A stretch of DNA of 64,000 nucleotides from HXMU1428-3 sp965215715. Lineage in GTDB: Bacteria; Pseudomonadota; Alphaproteobacteria; Rhizobiales; HXMU1428-3. The position numbers and the translations under genes were made by a program. The DNA is taken from positions 2,728,001 through 2,792,000 of the forward strand of contig OZ244129.1 of NCBI GenBank assembly GCA_965215715.1, read 5' to 3'. Under the pieces are notes generated by a model. The model saw only the letters and a list, made by a program, of their open reading frames with translations. It was not told the origin of the DNA and did not search any database. Positions 7,890-17,775 of the stretch are shown piece by piece. Each line of letters opens with the position of its first letter. Positions within the stretch are counted from its first letter, which is position 1.

Positions 7890-8474
7890 ATGAAACTTAC
7901 ATCGAAATATTTTGATTCTATTCGGGTTAAACCTGAAGATGACCGGACCAAACAGCCCGAAGAGGCGCTTTGCAATTGGAAAGGCTGCCAAAAACCAGGG
8001 CAATTTCCAGCGCCTAAGGGCCGGGAAAAAGAGGGAGAGTATTACCTTTTCTGCCGGGAGCATGTGCGTGAATATAACAAGAAATACAATTATTTCGTTG
8101 GTATGAATGAAGATGATATTGTTGATTATCAAAAATCAGCCTCGACAGGTCATCGCCCTACCTGGTCTTCAAATGATAAAATTAAAGGATCTGGCTCTTC
8201 TAGCGATCAGTTTTCTGACCCTCATATGTTATTTGATGAGGATGATGAGGGGACCCGGCCAACGCGTGGACGGCGCCTGAGAAACATGGAGCGCAAATCT
8301 CTGGGTAATCTTGGGCTTGGCGCTGATGCGACTAAAGATGATATCAAGGCGCGCTATAAAGAGCTTGTCAAACGCTATCATCCGGATTTGAATGGTGGAG
8401 ACCGAGATTGTGAAGATAAGCTGTGCGAAGTGATTGCTGCTTATAATTATTTAAAAAAAGTTGGCATGGTTTAG
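7890..8474 (+). CDS. J-domain co-chaperone-like protein (194 aa)
   Basis: The C-terminal 55 residues form a J domain with the HPD signature (residues 164-166, KRYHPDLNGGD) that stimulates DnaK ATPase. The N-terminal half carries Cys28, Cys33, Cys55 and His58 in a spacing that could bind zinc, then a Ser-rich acidic linker. DnaJ-like proteins with a C-terminal J domain sit upstream of cobS and cobT in many Hyphomicrobiales. The role is unproven but may be in folding or assembly of the cobaltochelatase. Confidence 0.88.
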   Translation: MKLTSKYFDSIRVKPEDDRTKQPEEALCNWKGCQKPGQFPAPKGREKEGEYYLFCREHVREYNKKYNYFVGMNEDDIVDYQKSASTGHRPTWSSNDKIKGSGSSSDQFSDPHMLFDEDDEGTRPTRGRRLRNMERKSLGNLGLGADATKDDIKARYKELVKRYHPDLNGGDRDCEDKLCEVIAAYNYLKKVGMV

Positions 8475-8522
8475 CCCCTATAAACATAATATAAATTTTA
8501 TCCAAAATGGAAGATTGCTTTC

Positions 8523-9515
8523 ATGAATGCTCCCCTTAGCCCGTTACAAGATATGATGCCAGATACTGAATTTAGTGTTCAAGAGCTGTTTGGTTTTAAC
8601 AGCAACTTAAAAGTGCCCGGTTTTAGTGAAGCTAGCACGCATGTACCAGAATTGGACGAAGACTATTTATTCAACAAAGAGGTAACTTTGGCAATCCTGG
8701 CAGGGTTTAAGCATAACCGCCGGGTGATGATACAAGGCTATCATGGCACAGGTAAATCCACGCATATTGAACAAGTGGCGGCCAGGCTGAAGTGGCCATG
8801 TGTAAGGGTTAATCTGGATAGCCATGTCAGCCGGATTGATTTGGTGGGCAAGGATGCCATTGTCATTAAAGAGGGAAAGCAGGTCACTGAATTTAAAGAG
8901 GGTATTTTGCCCTTTGCGCTGCAGTCTAACACTGCGCTGGTGTTTGATGAATATGATGCGGGCCGGGCTGATGTGATGTTTGTGATCCAGCGAATTTTAG
9001 AAGTGTCTGGCAAACTAACCCTGCTTGATCAAAGCAAGGTTATTCACCCTCACCCTGCCTTTCGTTTGTTTGCCACCACCAACACCATTGGTTTGGGCGA
9101 CACCTCAGGCCTTTATCATGGCACACAGCAAATCAACCAAGGCCAGATGGATCGCTGGTCGATTGTGGCTACGCTGAATTATCTGCCCCATGATGATGAG
9201 GTGAATATTGTTAAAGCCAAGGTTAAAGAACTGGCGGGCAGTGAAGAGGGATTGGCGAAAATTTCCAACATGGTGCGGGTGGCTGATTTGAGCCGCAGTG
9301 CGTTTATGAACGGGGACCTTTCCACTGTCATGAGTCCGCGGACTGTGATCACCTGGGCGGAAAATGCTGAGATTTTTGAAGATGTTGGCCTGGCCTTTCA
9401 GCTTAGTTTTTTGAATAAATGTGATGAGCTTGAAAAAGGGTTGGTGGCTGAGTTTTACCAACGGTGTTTTGATGAAGAGCTGCCCCAATCAACCGCCAAC
9501 ATAGCCTTGAGCTAA
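8523..9515 (+). CDS. cobS: Cobaltochelatase AAA+ subunit CobS
   Basis: This is the AAA+ subunit of the aerobic cobaltochelatase that, with CobT and CobN, inserts Co2+ into hydrogenobyrinic acid a,c-diamide using ATP. Walker A is GYHGTGKST (residues 72-80), Walker B is LVFDEYDAG (Asp142-Glu143), and sensor 1 is FATTNT. At 330 aa it has the family length. The ATG at 8523 follows a GGAAG ribosome-binding site. The gene lies 20 bp before cobT, on the same transcript. Confidence 0.96.
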   Translation: MNAPLSPLQDMMPDTEFSVQELFGFNSNLKVPGFSEASTHVPELDEDYLFNKEVTLAILAGFKHNRRVMIQGYHGTGKSTHIEQVAARLKWPCVRVNLDSHVSRIDLVGKDAIVIKEGKQVTEFKEGILPFALQSNTALVFDEYDAGRADVMFVIQRILEVSGKLTLLDQSKVIHPHPAFRLFATTNTIGLGDTSGLYHGTQQINQGQMDRWSIVATLNYLPHDDEVNIVKAKVKELAGSEEGLAKISNMVRVADLSRSAFMNGDLSTVMSPRTVITWAENAEIFEDVGLAFQLSFLNKCDELEKGLVAEFYQRCFDEELPQSTANIALS

Positions 9516-9535
9516 TTAATCATGAGCATTTGCTG

Positions 9536-11404
9536 ATGGCTGCTTCTTCTAAAAAAACGAACCAAGGCGCTGAGCGATTTCAGTCGGCACTGAAGACAAC
9601 TTGCAGGGCTGTTGCAGGCAAATCTGACCTGGATGTGCATTTTGGCATCATTGATCAGCCGGTTTTATCTGACACCAGCATATCAATGCAAAATATTAGC
9701 GATACACCTAGTTATGAAGAGCTCCAACTGGCCAGAGGCATTGCTGATAGTTTAAGCCTTAAAGCTGGGTGTCATGATGCCCAGTTGCACTCTAAAAAAG
9801 CGCCTACAGATTCCCAAGCACGGGCTATTTTTGATGCACTGGAAGAAGTGCGCTATGAAACTGTTGGTGCCAGCCAAATGCGGGGCATGGCAAAAAATTT
9901 AATGGCCCGCCAACAAAATTTACTTGGCAAGGAATATATTGGCAATTTTCAAGACGCTGCAGATGCTGCTATGCAAACCGCTATCAGTCTTTTGGCGCGC
10001 GAGGCGCTTTCTGGACAAGCCTTAGCTGGTCAAGCGGCAGAAATAGCAAATGTTTGGCGGGCTCAGCTTGACCCGCAAACGGCCAAAATATTTGGTGATT
10101 TAAAAGAGGGGCTGTTTGATCAATCTGCGTTTTCTAATACGGTTTTAGAGCTTTTAAAAGCACTTGACCTTTCTCATGACTCTGAAGAAGCGGGTGAGAA
10201 TGAAGGTGAGAGTGAAAATGAAGTTGAAACTGAAGATAATGAAACCGCTCATGACCAGGAAGAGAGCGGGGCCAGCGATGATGAGAGCAGCGATGCTGAA
10301 AGCGACCCTTCTGATAACAATGAGGGGCAAGAGCGGCAAGACACAGACTTTGCTGATAATTCTATCAATGATGGGGAAGCTGAAAAACAAGCCAATCCAG
10401 CACAACAACAACCAGCACAACCTAATTATTCTGTCTTAGAGGTGCCGGAGGCGTTTGGTTATCACATTTATACCAAGCAGTTTGATGAAGAGTGCCACGC
10501 TCATGATCTAGCGCAAACAACTGAATTGGAGCGCTTGCGTAAACTGCTTGACCGGCAATTGGAAACATTGAACCGGGCTGTTGCGCGGTTGGCCAACCGG
10601 CTGCAACGCAAATTATTGGCACAACAAAACCGGGCCTGGCATTTTGATTTGGAAGAAGGGGTTTTGGATGCAGCGCGCCTTTCACGGGTGGTGACCGATC
10701 CGTTATCTCCGCTGTCCTTTATGCAAGAGGCGGACACAGATTTTCGCGACACGGTTGTAACCTTGCTGATTGACAATTCCGGTTCTATGCGCGGGCGCCC
10801 AATTATGATTGCGGCGTGCTGCGCCGATATTCTCGCCCGCACGTTGGAGCGGTGCGGTGTGCGCACAGAGATCTTGGGCTTTACCACCAAGGCCTGGAAA
10901 GGGGGCGAGTCCCGCCAGGCTTGGGACGCGGCTGGAAAACCGGCCCAACCAGGGCGGCTTAATGATATTCGTCATATCATCTATAAAACGGCTGACAGCC
11001 CGTGGCGGCGCTCACACCTGAATCTCGGGCTGATGATGCGGGAAGGATTGCTGAAAGAAAACATTGATGGCGAGGCCTTGACCTGGGCTCACAAACGTTT
11101 GCTGGCTCGGCCTGAACAACGCCGCATTTTGATGGTTATTTCTGATGGTGCGCCGGTTGATGATTCAACTTTGAGTGTGAATCCAGGCAATTATTTGGAG
11201 CGGCACTTGATCCAGGTTATTCATGAAATTGAGACCAAATCGAGCGTTGAACTGATTGCCATTGGCATTGGCCATGATGTCACCCGTTATTATAATCGGG
11301 CTGTGACGATTACTGATGCAGAAGAATTGGCCGGGGCGATGACGGATAAACTTTCTGAGTTGTTTGATGAAGCGCCTAAAAATGTTAATCGGCGGCACGC
11401 ATAA
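9536..11404 (+). CDS. cobT: Cobaltochelatase subunit CobT
   Basis: This is the large VWA-domain partner of CobS. It has an N-terminal helical region, a very acidic low-complexity segment (about residues 217-290, Glu/Asp/Ser runs), and a C-terminal von Willebrand A domain whose MIDAS motif DNSGSMRG starts at residue 413. At 623 aa it matches the family. I took the ATG at 9536. A TTG six bases earlier is in frame but has no better ribosome-binding site. Confidence 0.95.
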   Translation: MAASSKKTNQGAERFQSALKTTCRAVAGKSDLDVHFGIIDQPVLSDTSISMQNISDTPSYEELQLARGIADSLSLKAGCHDAQLHSKKAPTDSQARAIFDALEEVRYETVGASQMRGMAKNLMARQQNLLGKEYIGNFQDAADAAMQTAISLLAREALSGQALAGQAAEIANVWRAQLDPQTAKIFGDLKEGLFDQSAFSNTVLELLKALDLSHDSEEAGENEGESENEVETEDNETAHDQEESGASDDESSDAESDPSDNNEGQERQDTDFADNSINDGEAEKQANPAQQQPAQPNYSVLEVPEAFGYHIYTKQFDEECHAHDLAQTTELERLRKLLDRQLETLNRAVARLANRLQRKLLAQQNRAWHFDLEEGVLDAARLSRVVTDPLSPLSFMQEADTDFRDTVVTLLIDNSGSMRGRPIMIAACCADILARTLERCGVRTEILGFTTKAWKGGESRQAWDAAGKPAQPGRLNDIRHIIYKTADSPWRRSHLNLGLMMREGLLKENIDGEALTWAHKRLLARPEQRRILMVISDGAPVDDSTLSVNPGNYLERHLIQVIHEIETKSSVELIAIGIGHDVTRYYNRAVTITDAEELAGAMTDKLSELFDEAPKNVNRRHA

Positions 11405-11450
11405 ATATTGGCAAAAAATGACCAGCCCGTGCCTCTGTTAGGAAACTTAT

Positions 11451-12494
11451 ATGATTAAGTGGTTTTTCTTTTTAGCTCTTTTTATAAGCTTGACGACGCA
11501 AGCTATGGCGGGGCCGAAGCCTGATATTACCAAGCTTAAACCTCATGAGATTTCTCTTTCTGCGCGGCCAGTTCATTTTGGAGGCAATGTCAACGTCAAA
11601 GTGTTTGGCAATTTGGTGTTTCGCTCTGGATTTATTGTTTCGTCTCCTTCTGCTTATTGGGGCGGGCTTTCTGGCATTGCAATTTCTAAAGATGGGGCAC
11701 AGGTGGCCCTGGTGTCTGATGCAGGGTTTTGGGCCCGCTTGAACCTTGCTTATGCCAATAACCGTTTGCAACCGCCAAAGAAAGCTTTGGTTGGGCCGCT
11801 AAAAGCACTGGGCAACAAACCGTTAAAACTTGGCCGGGACCGGGATGCAGAGGCAATTACCTTGCTTAAGTCGGATAAGTTTTTCGGTCAGGCCCTGATC
11901 TCTTTTGAGGGCAATCACCGGATTGGCCGTTTTTCTTTAGACAAGAAAGGGGTGAAGGGCCCCAGGTCTTATTTGCGTTATCCATTCCTTCGCCGCCTCA
12001 GTGGCAATGCAGGCATTGAAGCGATGGCGGTTTTGCGCAAGGGCAAATTAAAGGGTAGCCTGGTAGCTATTGCCCAGTCGCGCAAAGATAAACGGGGCAA
12101 TTTTATTGGCTGGCTGGTGCGCAAAGGCAAAATCACCAAAATCCGTTTCACCCCACCCCAGCTTGATAAATATCGCATCACCGATGCTGTGGGCCTGCCT
12201 AATGGAGACCTGTTGTTGCTGGAGCGGCGCTATAAGTTTCTCACTATCAATATGCGGGTGCGCTATGTGAGCCAAAAAGAGTTGCGCTCAGGCCGCGCGA
12301 TTAAGGGCAAAGTTATCATGGAAGCCAACAGCAACTCCCACCAGGTTGATAATATGGAAGGAATTGCGGTGCATAAAAACAAGCAGGGCGAGACGATTGT
12401 CACGTTGATCTCAGATGATAATTTTAATGGGTTTCAAAAAACACTATTGATGCAGTTTGCGCTTATGTCACATGGCAAGTCTGCAGCACGATAA
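11451..12494 (+). CDS. Exported phytase-type esterase-like protein
   Basis: A signal peptide (cleavage after AMA, residue 20) is followed by a beta-propeller-like domain of the 'esterase-like activity of phytase' family. Typical stretches are WGGLSGIAISKDG, SDAGFWARL, DRDAEAI and DNMEGIAV. The family takes its name from a bacterial phytase, but most members have no proven substrate. It follows cobT by 46 bp, with AGGAAAC as ribosome-binding site. The same neighbourhood is known from rhizobia. Confidence 0.82.
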   Translation: MIKWFFFLALFISLTTQAMAGPKPDITKLKPHEISLSARPVHFGGNVNVKVFGNLVFRSGFIVSSPSAYWGGLSGIAISKDGAQVALVSDAGFWARLNLAYANNRLQPPKKALVGPLKALGNKPLKLGRDRDAEAITLLKSDKFFGQALISFEGNHRIGRFSLDKKGVKGPRSYLRYPFLRRLSGNAGIEAMAVLRKGKLKGSLVAIAQSRKDKRGNFIGWLVRKGKITKIRFTPPQLDKYRITDAVGLPNGDLLLLERRYKFLTINMRVRYVSQKELRSGRAIKGKVIMEANSNSHQVDNMEGIAVHKNKQGETIVTLISDDNFNGFQKTLLMQFALMSHGKSAAR

Positions 12495-12556
12495 AAAATA
12501 TTTTTTTACCGTGCTTTGATTTTTCGCCAAGCTTTAAAGCCGCTGTTTTCTTATTT

Positions 12557-13423
12557 TCATTTGTCTCTTAACAATTTAATCAAGCTTGATGTATCCCAGC
12601 GCCCACCGCCCATACGTTGGACTTCTTTATAATATTGATCAATCAGCCCGGTTATGGGCAGAGCAGAGCCGTTTTTGCGCGCTTCATCGAGCGCAAAACC
12701 CAGGTCTTTTCTGACCCAATCAACCGCAAAGCCAAAATCAAATTCATCATCTACCATGGTGTGCCCGCGATTGGAAAGCTGCCAGGAGCCGGCTGCGCCT
12801 TTGGAAATGACATCGACGACTTGTTTTGCATCGAGCCCCGCCTTTTCAGCAAAGACCAGTCCTTCAGCGATGGCTTGAACGGCGCCGACAAAGGTGATTT
12901 GGTTGACCATTTTTGTTAATTGACCGGCCCCGACCTCGCCCATAAGCGTAACGGCCTGTGCATAAGAGTTTTGAACGGGTTTGCTGCGATCAAAGTCAGC
13001 CTGATCGCCCCCGCACATAATGGTCAGGACCCCATTTTCAGCACCAGCCTGTCCCCCAGAAACCGGGGCGTCCATGAAAGAAAGCCCCCTCTGTTTGGCT
13101 TTGTCATAAAGCTCGCGGGCAACAGCGGCAGATGTTGTTGTGTGATCAACCATTAAAGCCCCTTTTGACATGGCGTTGAAGGCACCTTGTTGGTCAAGGC
13201 AGACACTTCGCAGATCATCGTCATTGCCAACGCAGACAAAAACAATCTGGGCGTCTTTTGCAGCCTGCGCAGGGGTTTGCCCAAATGACCCGCCGAATTC
13301 ACCGACCCACTTTTTGGCCTTTTCGGTTGTGCGATTATAAACACAAACCTCATGGCCGTTTTTGACCAGATGGCCGGCCATGGGATATCCCATGACGCCC
13401 AGCCCTAAAAATGCGACTTTCAT
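12557..13423 (-). CDS. mmsB: 3-hydroxyisobutyrate dehydrogenase-like oxidoreductase
   Basis: This enzyme oxidises 3-hydroxyisobutyrate to methylmalonate semialdehyde in valine breakdown. It has an N-terminal NAD-binding fold (FLGLGVMG, residues 5-12), the substrate loop DAPVSGGQAGAENG and the catalytic lysine Lys171 (GQLTKMVNQ). At 288 aa it is a standard beta-hydroxyacid dehydrogenase. It lies 18 bp downstream of mmsA, so their products act in consecutive steps. Related GarR-type tartronate reductases share the fold, but the context favours MmsB. Confidence 0.88.
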   Translation of the reverse strand: MKVAFLGLGVMGYPMAGHLVKNGHEVCVYNRTTEKAKKWVGEFGGSFGQTPAQAAKDAQIVFVCVGNDDDLRSVCLDQQGAFNAMSKGALMVDHTTTSAAVARELYDKAKQRGLSFMDAPVSGGQAGAENGVLTIMCGGDQADFDRSKPVQNSYAQAVTLMGEVGAGQLTKMVNQITFVGAVQAIAEGLVFAEKAGLDAKQVVDVISKGAAGSWQLSNRGHTMVDDEFDFGFAVDWVRKDLGFALDEARKNGSALPITGLIDQYYKEVQRMGGGRWDTSSLIKLLRDK

Positions 13424-13441
13424 TGCAACTCACCTTTTCAA

Positions 13442-14962
13442 TTAATGATCTTGTGCCGCTTTAAAGTGGAACAAGGCCCCCTCTTTAATGCCTGATGGCC
13501 AACGAGATGTGATGGCTTTCACTTTGGTATAGAAGCGAACACCTTCCATACCATGAATATCATGATCGCCAAAGATAGACCGCTTCCAGCCGCCAAAGCT
13601 ATGATAAGCAACGGGCACGGGGATGGGAACGTTCACGCCGACCATACCGGCCTGTACGTGGGTTGTAAAATCGCGGGCGCACTCTCCATCACGGGTGAAG
13701 ATGGCTGTACCATTGCCATATTCATGGTCATTGACCATTTGCAAGGCTTGTTCGTAGTTATCTGCTCGCACAATGACCAGTACGGGGCCAAAGATTTCTT
13801 CCTTGTAAATGGTCATATCTGTTGTGACATGGTCAAACAGCGTTGCGCCGGTAAAGAAGCCTTCTTCATGGCCTTCAACAACCGTATTCCGGCCATCAAT
13901 TAGCAGAGCGGCTCCTTCATCCACGCCTTTTTGGATATAACCTTCAATGCGCTCTTTGGCTTGGCTTGTGACAACAGGCCCCATCTCGACAGAGCGATCC
14001 GTGTAGGGCCCCACTTTTAAAGCTTTGATCTTCGGCGCAAGCCCTTCAACCAATGCATCGGCTGTTTCATCACCGACGGCAACGGCAACGGAAATTGCCA
14101 TGCAGCGTTCGCCTGCTGAGCCGAAAGCGGCCCCCATCAAGGCATCAACGGATTTCTCCATATCAGCATCTGGCATAATGACCATATGGTTTTTGGCACC
14201 GCACAAGGCTTGCACACGTTTTCCATGCTTGCAGCCTTGGCTATAAATATATTCACCGACCTGTGTTGAGCCAACAAAGCTTATGGCCTTTACAATCGGG
14301 TTAGACAGAATTTCGTCAACAGCTTCTTTGTCTCCGTTCACTAAGTTCAGCAAACCATCTGGCAGACCTGCCTCTTTGAGCAGTTCCACTAAAAACAAAG
14401 TGGCAGATGGGTCCCTTTCACTTGGTTTGAGAATAAAGCTATTGCCACAAGTCAGCGCCACAGGGAACATCCACATCGGCACCATTGTGGGGAAGTTAAA
14501 CGGGGTAATGCCGGCCACAACGCCGAGAGGTTGGCGAAGGGAATGCACATCGACATTATTGGCAACCCCTTCAGAATAATCACCTTTCAAGGCTTGTGTG
14601 ATGCCACATGCAAACTCGACAACTTCAATGCCACGGCCCAGTTCGCCAAGTGCATCATCAAATGTTTTGCCATGTTCGCTGGAAATCAGCTCGGCAATTT
14701 TAGCGCGATTTTGCAAAAGCAATTCACGATAATTATACATTACAGCGGCCCGTTTTGCTGGCGGTGTTGCGCTCCAGGCTGGAAAGGCCTTCTCACATGA
14801 GGCAATGGCGTCACGCACTTCCTGGGCAGAAGAGAGCCCAACTTGTGCCTTTGCCTTACCCAGTGCGGGATTAAAGACTTCGGCAAAGCGCCCGCTTTGT
14901 GATGGCACACTTTCACCGTCGATGAAGTTATTGATCACAGTCAGATCATTGGTGACATTCAT
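13442..14962 (-). CDS. mmsA: Methylmalonate-semialdehyde dehydrogenase (CoA-acylating)
   Basis: This enzyme converts methylmalonate semialdehyde plus CoA to propionyl-CoA with NAD+ in valine and myo-inositol catabolism. The aldehyde dehydrogenase fold has the nucleophile Cys287 in GSAGERCMAIS. The usual general-base Glu is absent (QALCGAKNH), as is normal for this CoA-dependent subfamily. At 506 aa it has full length. It lies 30 bp after the GMC gene in a three-gene minus-strand operon. Confidence 0.93.
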   Translation of the reverse strand: MNVTNDLTVINNFIDGESVPSQSGRFAEVFNPALGKAKAQVGLSSAQEVRDAIASCEKAFPAWSATPPAKRAAVMYNYRELLLQNRAKIAELISSEHGKTFDDALGELGRGIEVVEFACGITQALKGDYSEGVANNVDVHSLRQPLGVVAGITPFNFPTMVPMWMFPVALTCGNSFILKPSERDPSATLFLVELLKEAGLPDGLLNLVNGDKEAVDEILSNPIVKAISFVGSTQVGEYIYSQGCKHGKRVQALCGAKNHMVIMPDADMEKSVDALMGAAFGSAGERCMAISVAVAVGDETADALVEGLAPKIKALKVGPYTDRSVEMGPVVTSQAKERIEGYIQKGVDEGAALLIDGRNTVVEGHEEGFFTGATLFDHVTTDMTIYKEEIFGPVLVIVRADNYEQALQMVNDHEYGNGTAIFTRDGECARDFTTHVQAGMVGVNVPIPVPVAYHSFGGWKRSIFGDHDIHGMEGVRFYTKVKAITSRWPSGIKEGALFHFKAAQDH

Positions 14963-14992
14963 TATACTTGTCCTTTAATGAGATAAATTTGC

Positions 14993-16618
14993 TTACTGGT
15001 TGTCTTGCCTAATCATGTCGGCTGCTTTTTCTGCGATCATGGTTATGGGCGCATGGGTGTTGCCGGAAACAATTGTTGGCATGATGGAGCCATCCACCAC
15101 GCGGAGGCCTTCCAGACCGTGAACTTTCAACCGTTCGTCGACCACGGCCATGTTATCAGTATCTGAGCCCATTTTGGCTGTCCCCACCGGATGAAAAATT
15201 GTGGTCGCAATATCGCCGGCCGCCTTTGCCAGTTCATCATTACTGGAAATCTCAGCGCCAGGTTTCATTTCTTCTGGTTGATACTGCGACATATGGTTTG
15301 TTGCCATGAGCTTACGAGCTTGGCGAATGCTGTCAACCGCCACAGTTCTATCACTGTCACAGGACAGGTAATTAGGTTTAATCGCGGGGGCAACATTTGC
15401 GTCATTTGCCTTGATATGACTTGTTCCCCGGCTATCTGGTCTTAAATTACAGACTGAGACTGTGAGGGCGGGAAAGGGATGTAATGGATCGCCAAATTTT
15501 TCCAACGATAATGGCTGGATGTGATATTCGATGTTTGCCGTGTCATGCTGATCAGATGATTTGCTAAAAATGCCCAACTGGCTAGGCGCCATTGCCATAG
15601 GGCCAGACCGTTTTAGGAAATATTGGGCCGCGATTTGCATTTTACCAAACAAACTTGAGGACCAGTCATTCAATGTGCGCGCGCCTTTAATTTTAAAGAT
15701 CGTGCGGATCTGCAGATGATCTTGAAGGTTTTCACCTACGCCTTTTAAGTCATGATAAACATCAATTCCATTGTCTTTCAGAACATGGCCTGGTCCGATA
15801 CCTGAAAGCTGCAGGATCTGAGGAGAGCCGATCGCCCCGGCTGATAGGCAGACTTCTTTGTTGGCGCAAACATAAGTGTTTCTACCTTTTACGTTCAGGT
15901 TCAAGCCAACCACTTTCTTGTTTTCAAAACGAAGGCTTTTGACATGGGCACCGGTGAGAATGGCTAAGTTTTTGCGATTGCGTGCTGGATCGATAAAGGC
16001 TTTGCGTGAATTCCAGCGAACACCGTCTTTTTGATTTACAGGGAAGTAACTGGACCCTTCATTGTCACCATCATTAAAATCTTCGGTTGGTTGGATATCA
16101 ATTTCTTTTGCCGCTTCGCGCATCGCATCCAGAATGGGCCAGGACAAACGCTGTTGTTCGACGCTCAGCTCCCCTTTGGTGTTGTGATGTTCATCTTCTT
16201 GGCCAAAGTGACATTCTGATTTTTTGAAATAAGGCAAGACATCATCCCAGCTCCAGCCCTCATTGCCCATTTGGCGCCATTGATCATAGTCGCGTGCTTG
16301 ACCGCGCATATAGATCATACCATTAATCGATGAACACCCGCCCAGGACCCGGCCACGTGGATAGTTGAGCGCACGGCCATTTAGGCCTGCTTCTTTTTCA
16401 GTTTGGAAACACCAGTCAGTTTTGGGATTGCCCATACAGTACAGATAGCCAATAGGGACATTCACCCAGAACCTGTTGTCACTGCCGCCAGCCTCCAGCA
16501 GCAGGACTTTTACTGATGGGTTAGCACTCAAGCGATTAGCCAGCACGCACCCAGCCGAGCCAGCGCCAACGATGATATAATCGTAAGTGCCATAATCATT
16601 CTTTTCATATTCACTCAT
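14993..16618 (-). CDS. GMC-family FAD-dependent alcohol oxidoreductase
   Basis: This is a flavoprotein of the glucose-methanol-choline family, 541 aa. It has an N-terminal FAD motif (VGAGSAGCVLANRL), the GMC signature GRVLGGCSSINGM, and a C-terminal active site with the catalytic His in FHPVGTAKMG and the SGNTHAP motif. It resembles choline dehydrogenase BetA, but no betaine aldehyde dehydrogenase is nearby. Its place at the head of the mmsA-mmsB operon suggests that it oxidises an alcohol feeding into the isobutyrate/valine route. Confidence 0.85.
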   Translation of the reverse strand: MSEYEKNDYGTYDYIIVGAGSAGCVLANRLSANPSVKVLLLEAGGSDNRFWVNVPIGYLYCMGNPKTDWCFQTEKEAGLNGRALNYPRGRVLGGCSSINGMIYMRGQARDYDQWRQMGNEGWSWDDVLPYFKKSECHFGQEDEHHNTKGELSVEQQRLSWPILDAMREAAKEIDIQPTEDFNDGDNEGSSYFPVNQKDGVRWNSRKAFIDPARNRKNLAILTGAHVKSLRFENKKVVGLNLNVKGRNTYVCANKEVCLSAGAIGSPQILQLSGIGPGHVLKDNGIDVYHDLKGVGENLQDHLQIRTIFKIKGARTLNDWSSSLFGKMQIAAQYFLKRSGPMAMAPSQLGIFSKSSDQHDTANIEYHIQPLSLEKFGDPLHPFPALTVSVCNLRPDSRGTSHIKANDANVAPAIKPNYLSCDSDRTVAVDSIRQARKLMATNHMSQYQPEEMKPGAEISSNDELAKAAGDIATTIFHPVGTAKMGSDTDNMAVVDERLKVHGLEGLRVVDGSIMPTIVSGNTHAPITMIAEKAADMIRQDNQ

Positions 16619-16680
16619 GTTTCATGACGTCCCTTTGAAAGCCATTGCAATTCAGGTAAGTGCCCCCTCACAAATTAAGC

Positions 16681-16734
16681 TGAACGAGTGAAATGGCTGC
16701 CTTTGACCGAACAGCGTGACATCGAACGGTGTAA
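16681..16734. promoter_or_regulatory. Direct-repeat cluster in the divergent LysR/GMC promoter
   Basis: Three similar boxes lie in the 184-bp divergent interval: TGAACGAGTGAA (16681), CGAACAGCGTGA (16708) and CGAACGGTGTAA (16723). The last two are 15 bp apart. LysR regulators usually bind the region between their gene and the divergent target, so these are candidate sites. The motif is not the classical T-N11-A box. Confidence 0.35.
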
Positions 16735-16802
16735 CTATGATGATTATTTTTAATCTATGAAATGTTTATTATTGCTTTTCATTGTGCTATTTTGCACATG
16801 CT

Positions 16803-17711
16803 ATGAAAGATACTCTCAATTGGAATGACCTTCGCTACTTCCTTGAAGTGGCGCGAAAGGGGCGGCTGTTAAGTGCTGCCAAGACCCTGGGCGTGAACCA
16901 TACGACGGTGTCACGCCGTCTCTCAGCGCTTGAGGATTCCTTGGAAATTAAACTGTTTGAACAAGATGAAAATGGTTTTCATCTGACTAGGATGGGGGAA
17001 AGCATCCTGCCTCTTGCCCAACAGGTCGAGGATGTGACAGAGCTCACCAAAGAGCGCGTGCACTTTTCAGGTCAAACCTTATCAGGGAATTTGCGCATCG
17101 GGGCACCGGATGGTTTTGGTAATTCATTTCTGGCAGAGAAAATTACCAAATTCACTAATGAGAATCCTGATATCAGCATCAAATTACTTCCCGTGCCGCT
17201 AACCCATAATTTGCTCAAGCGCGATGTGGACCTTGCCATCACTTTGGAACCTTCCGATCGCAAAGATATTTTGGGCAAAAAAATTACCGATTACAGGCTC
17301 TACCTTTATACATCCAGAGACTATGTTGAAAAACATAAACTCAACATTAATAATCTGGAAGAGATTAAAAAGCACCCCTTTGCCGGTTATATTCCAGACA
17401 TCCTTTATACTGAGCAACTTGATTTTAATCACTTCATCTCAGATGATCTTAATGAGACTTTCCAAGGATCCACCGTCATGTCTCAATACCAGTTTATTGC
17501 AAGCGGTGGCGGGTTTGGCGTTCTGCCCTATTTCATGGTTGGAGAGGACCCCCGTTTGGTGAGAGTTTTACCAGAGCAAATCTTTTTCACCCGGACGTAT
17601 TGGCTGTTAATCCCAATTGACCTGCACCGCTTGGCAAGCGTTCGCGCCTTGGAGAAGGTTATTATCTCTTTGGTCAAAGAAAACCTTGGTTTGTTTCTAC
17701 CAGAGACATAA
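16803..17711 (+). CDS. LysR-family transcriptional regulator
   Basis: The N-terminal winged helix-turn-helix (LLSAAKTLGVNHTTVSRRLSALEDSL) is followed by a LysR substrate-binding domain, about 300 aa in all. The gene is divergent from the GMC-mmsA-mmsB operon, the usual arrangement for its activator or repressor. I chose the ATG at 16803. A TTG at 16782 would add seven hydrophobic residues and has no better ribosome-binding site. The inducer is unknown and is probably a pathway intermediate. Confidence 0.9.
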   Translation: MKDTLNWNDLRYFLEVARKGRLLSAAKTLGVNHTTVSRRLSALEDSLEIKLFEQDENGFHLTRMGESILPLAQQVEDVTELTKERVHFSGQTLSGNLRIGAPDGFGNSFLAEKITKFTNENPDISIKLLPVPLTHNLLKRDVDLAITLEPSDRKDILGKKITDYRLYLYTSRDYVEKHKLNINNLEEIKKHPFAGYIPDILYTEQLDFNHFISDDLNETFQGSTVMSQYQFIASGGGFGVLPYFMVGEDPRLVRVLPEQIFFTRTYWLLIPIDLHRLASVRALEKVIISLVKENLGLFLPET

Positions 17712-17775
17712 AATGTTTCGCTAAACTGAGGTGCTAAGCAAAGTCCTGATCAAAGACTATACAAAGGAATGAGGT

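Noticed and set aside
10154..10439. ORFs on both strands in the acidic part of cobT
   Set aside because: They are products of the GAA/GAT-rich low-complexity stretch, whose real frame encodes the acidic linker of CobT.
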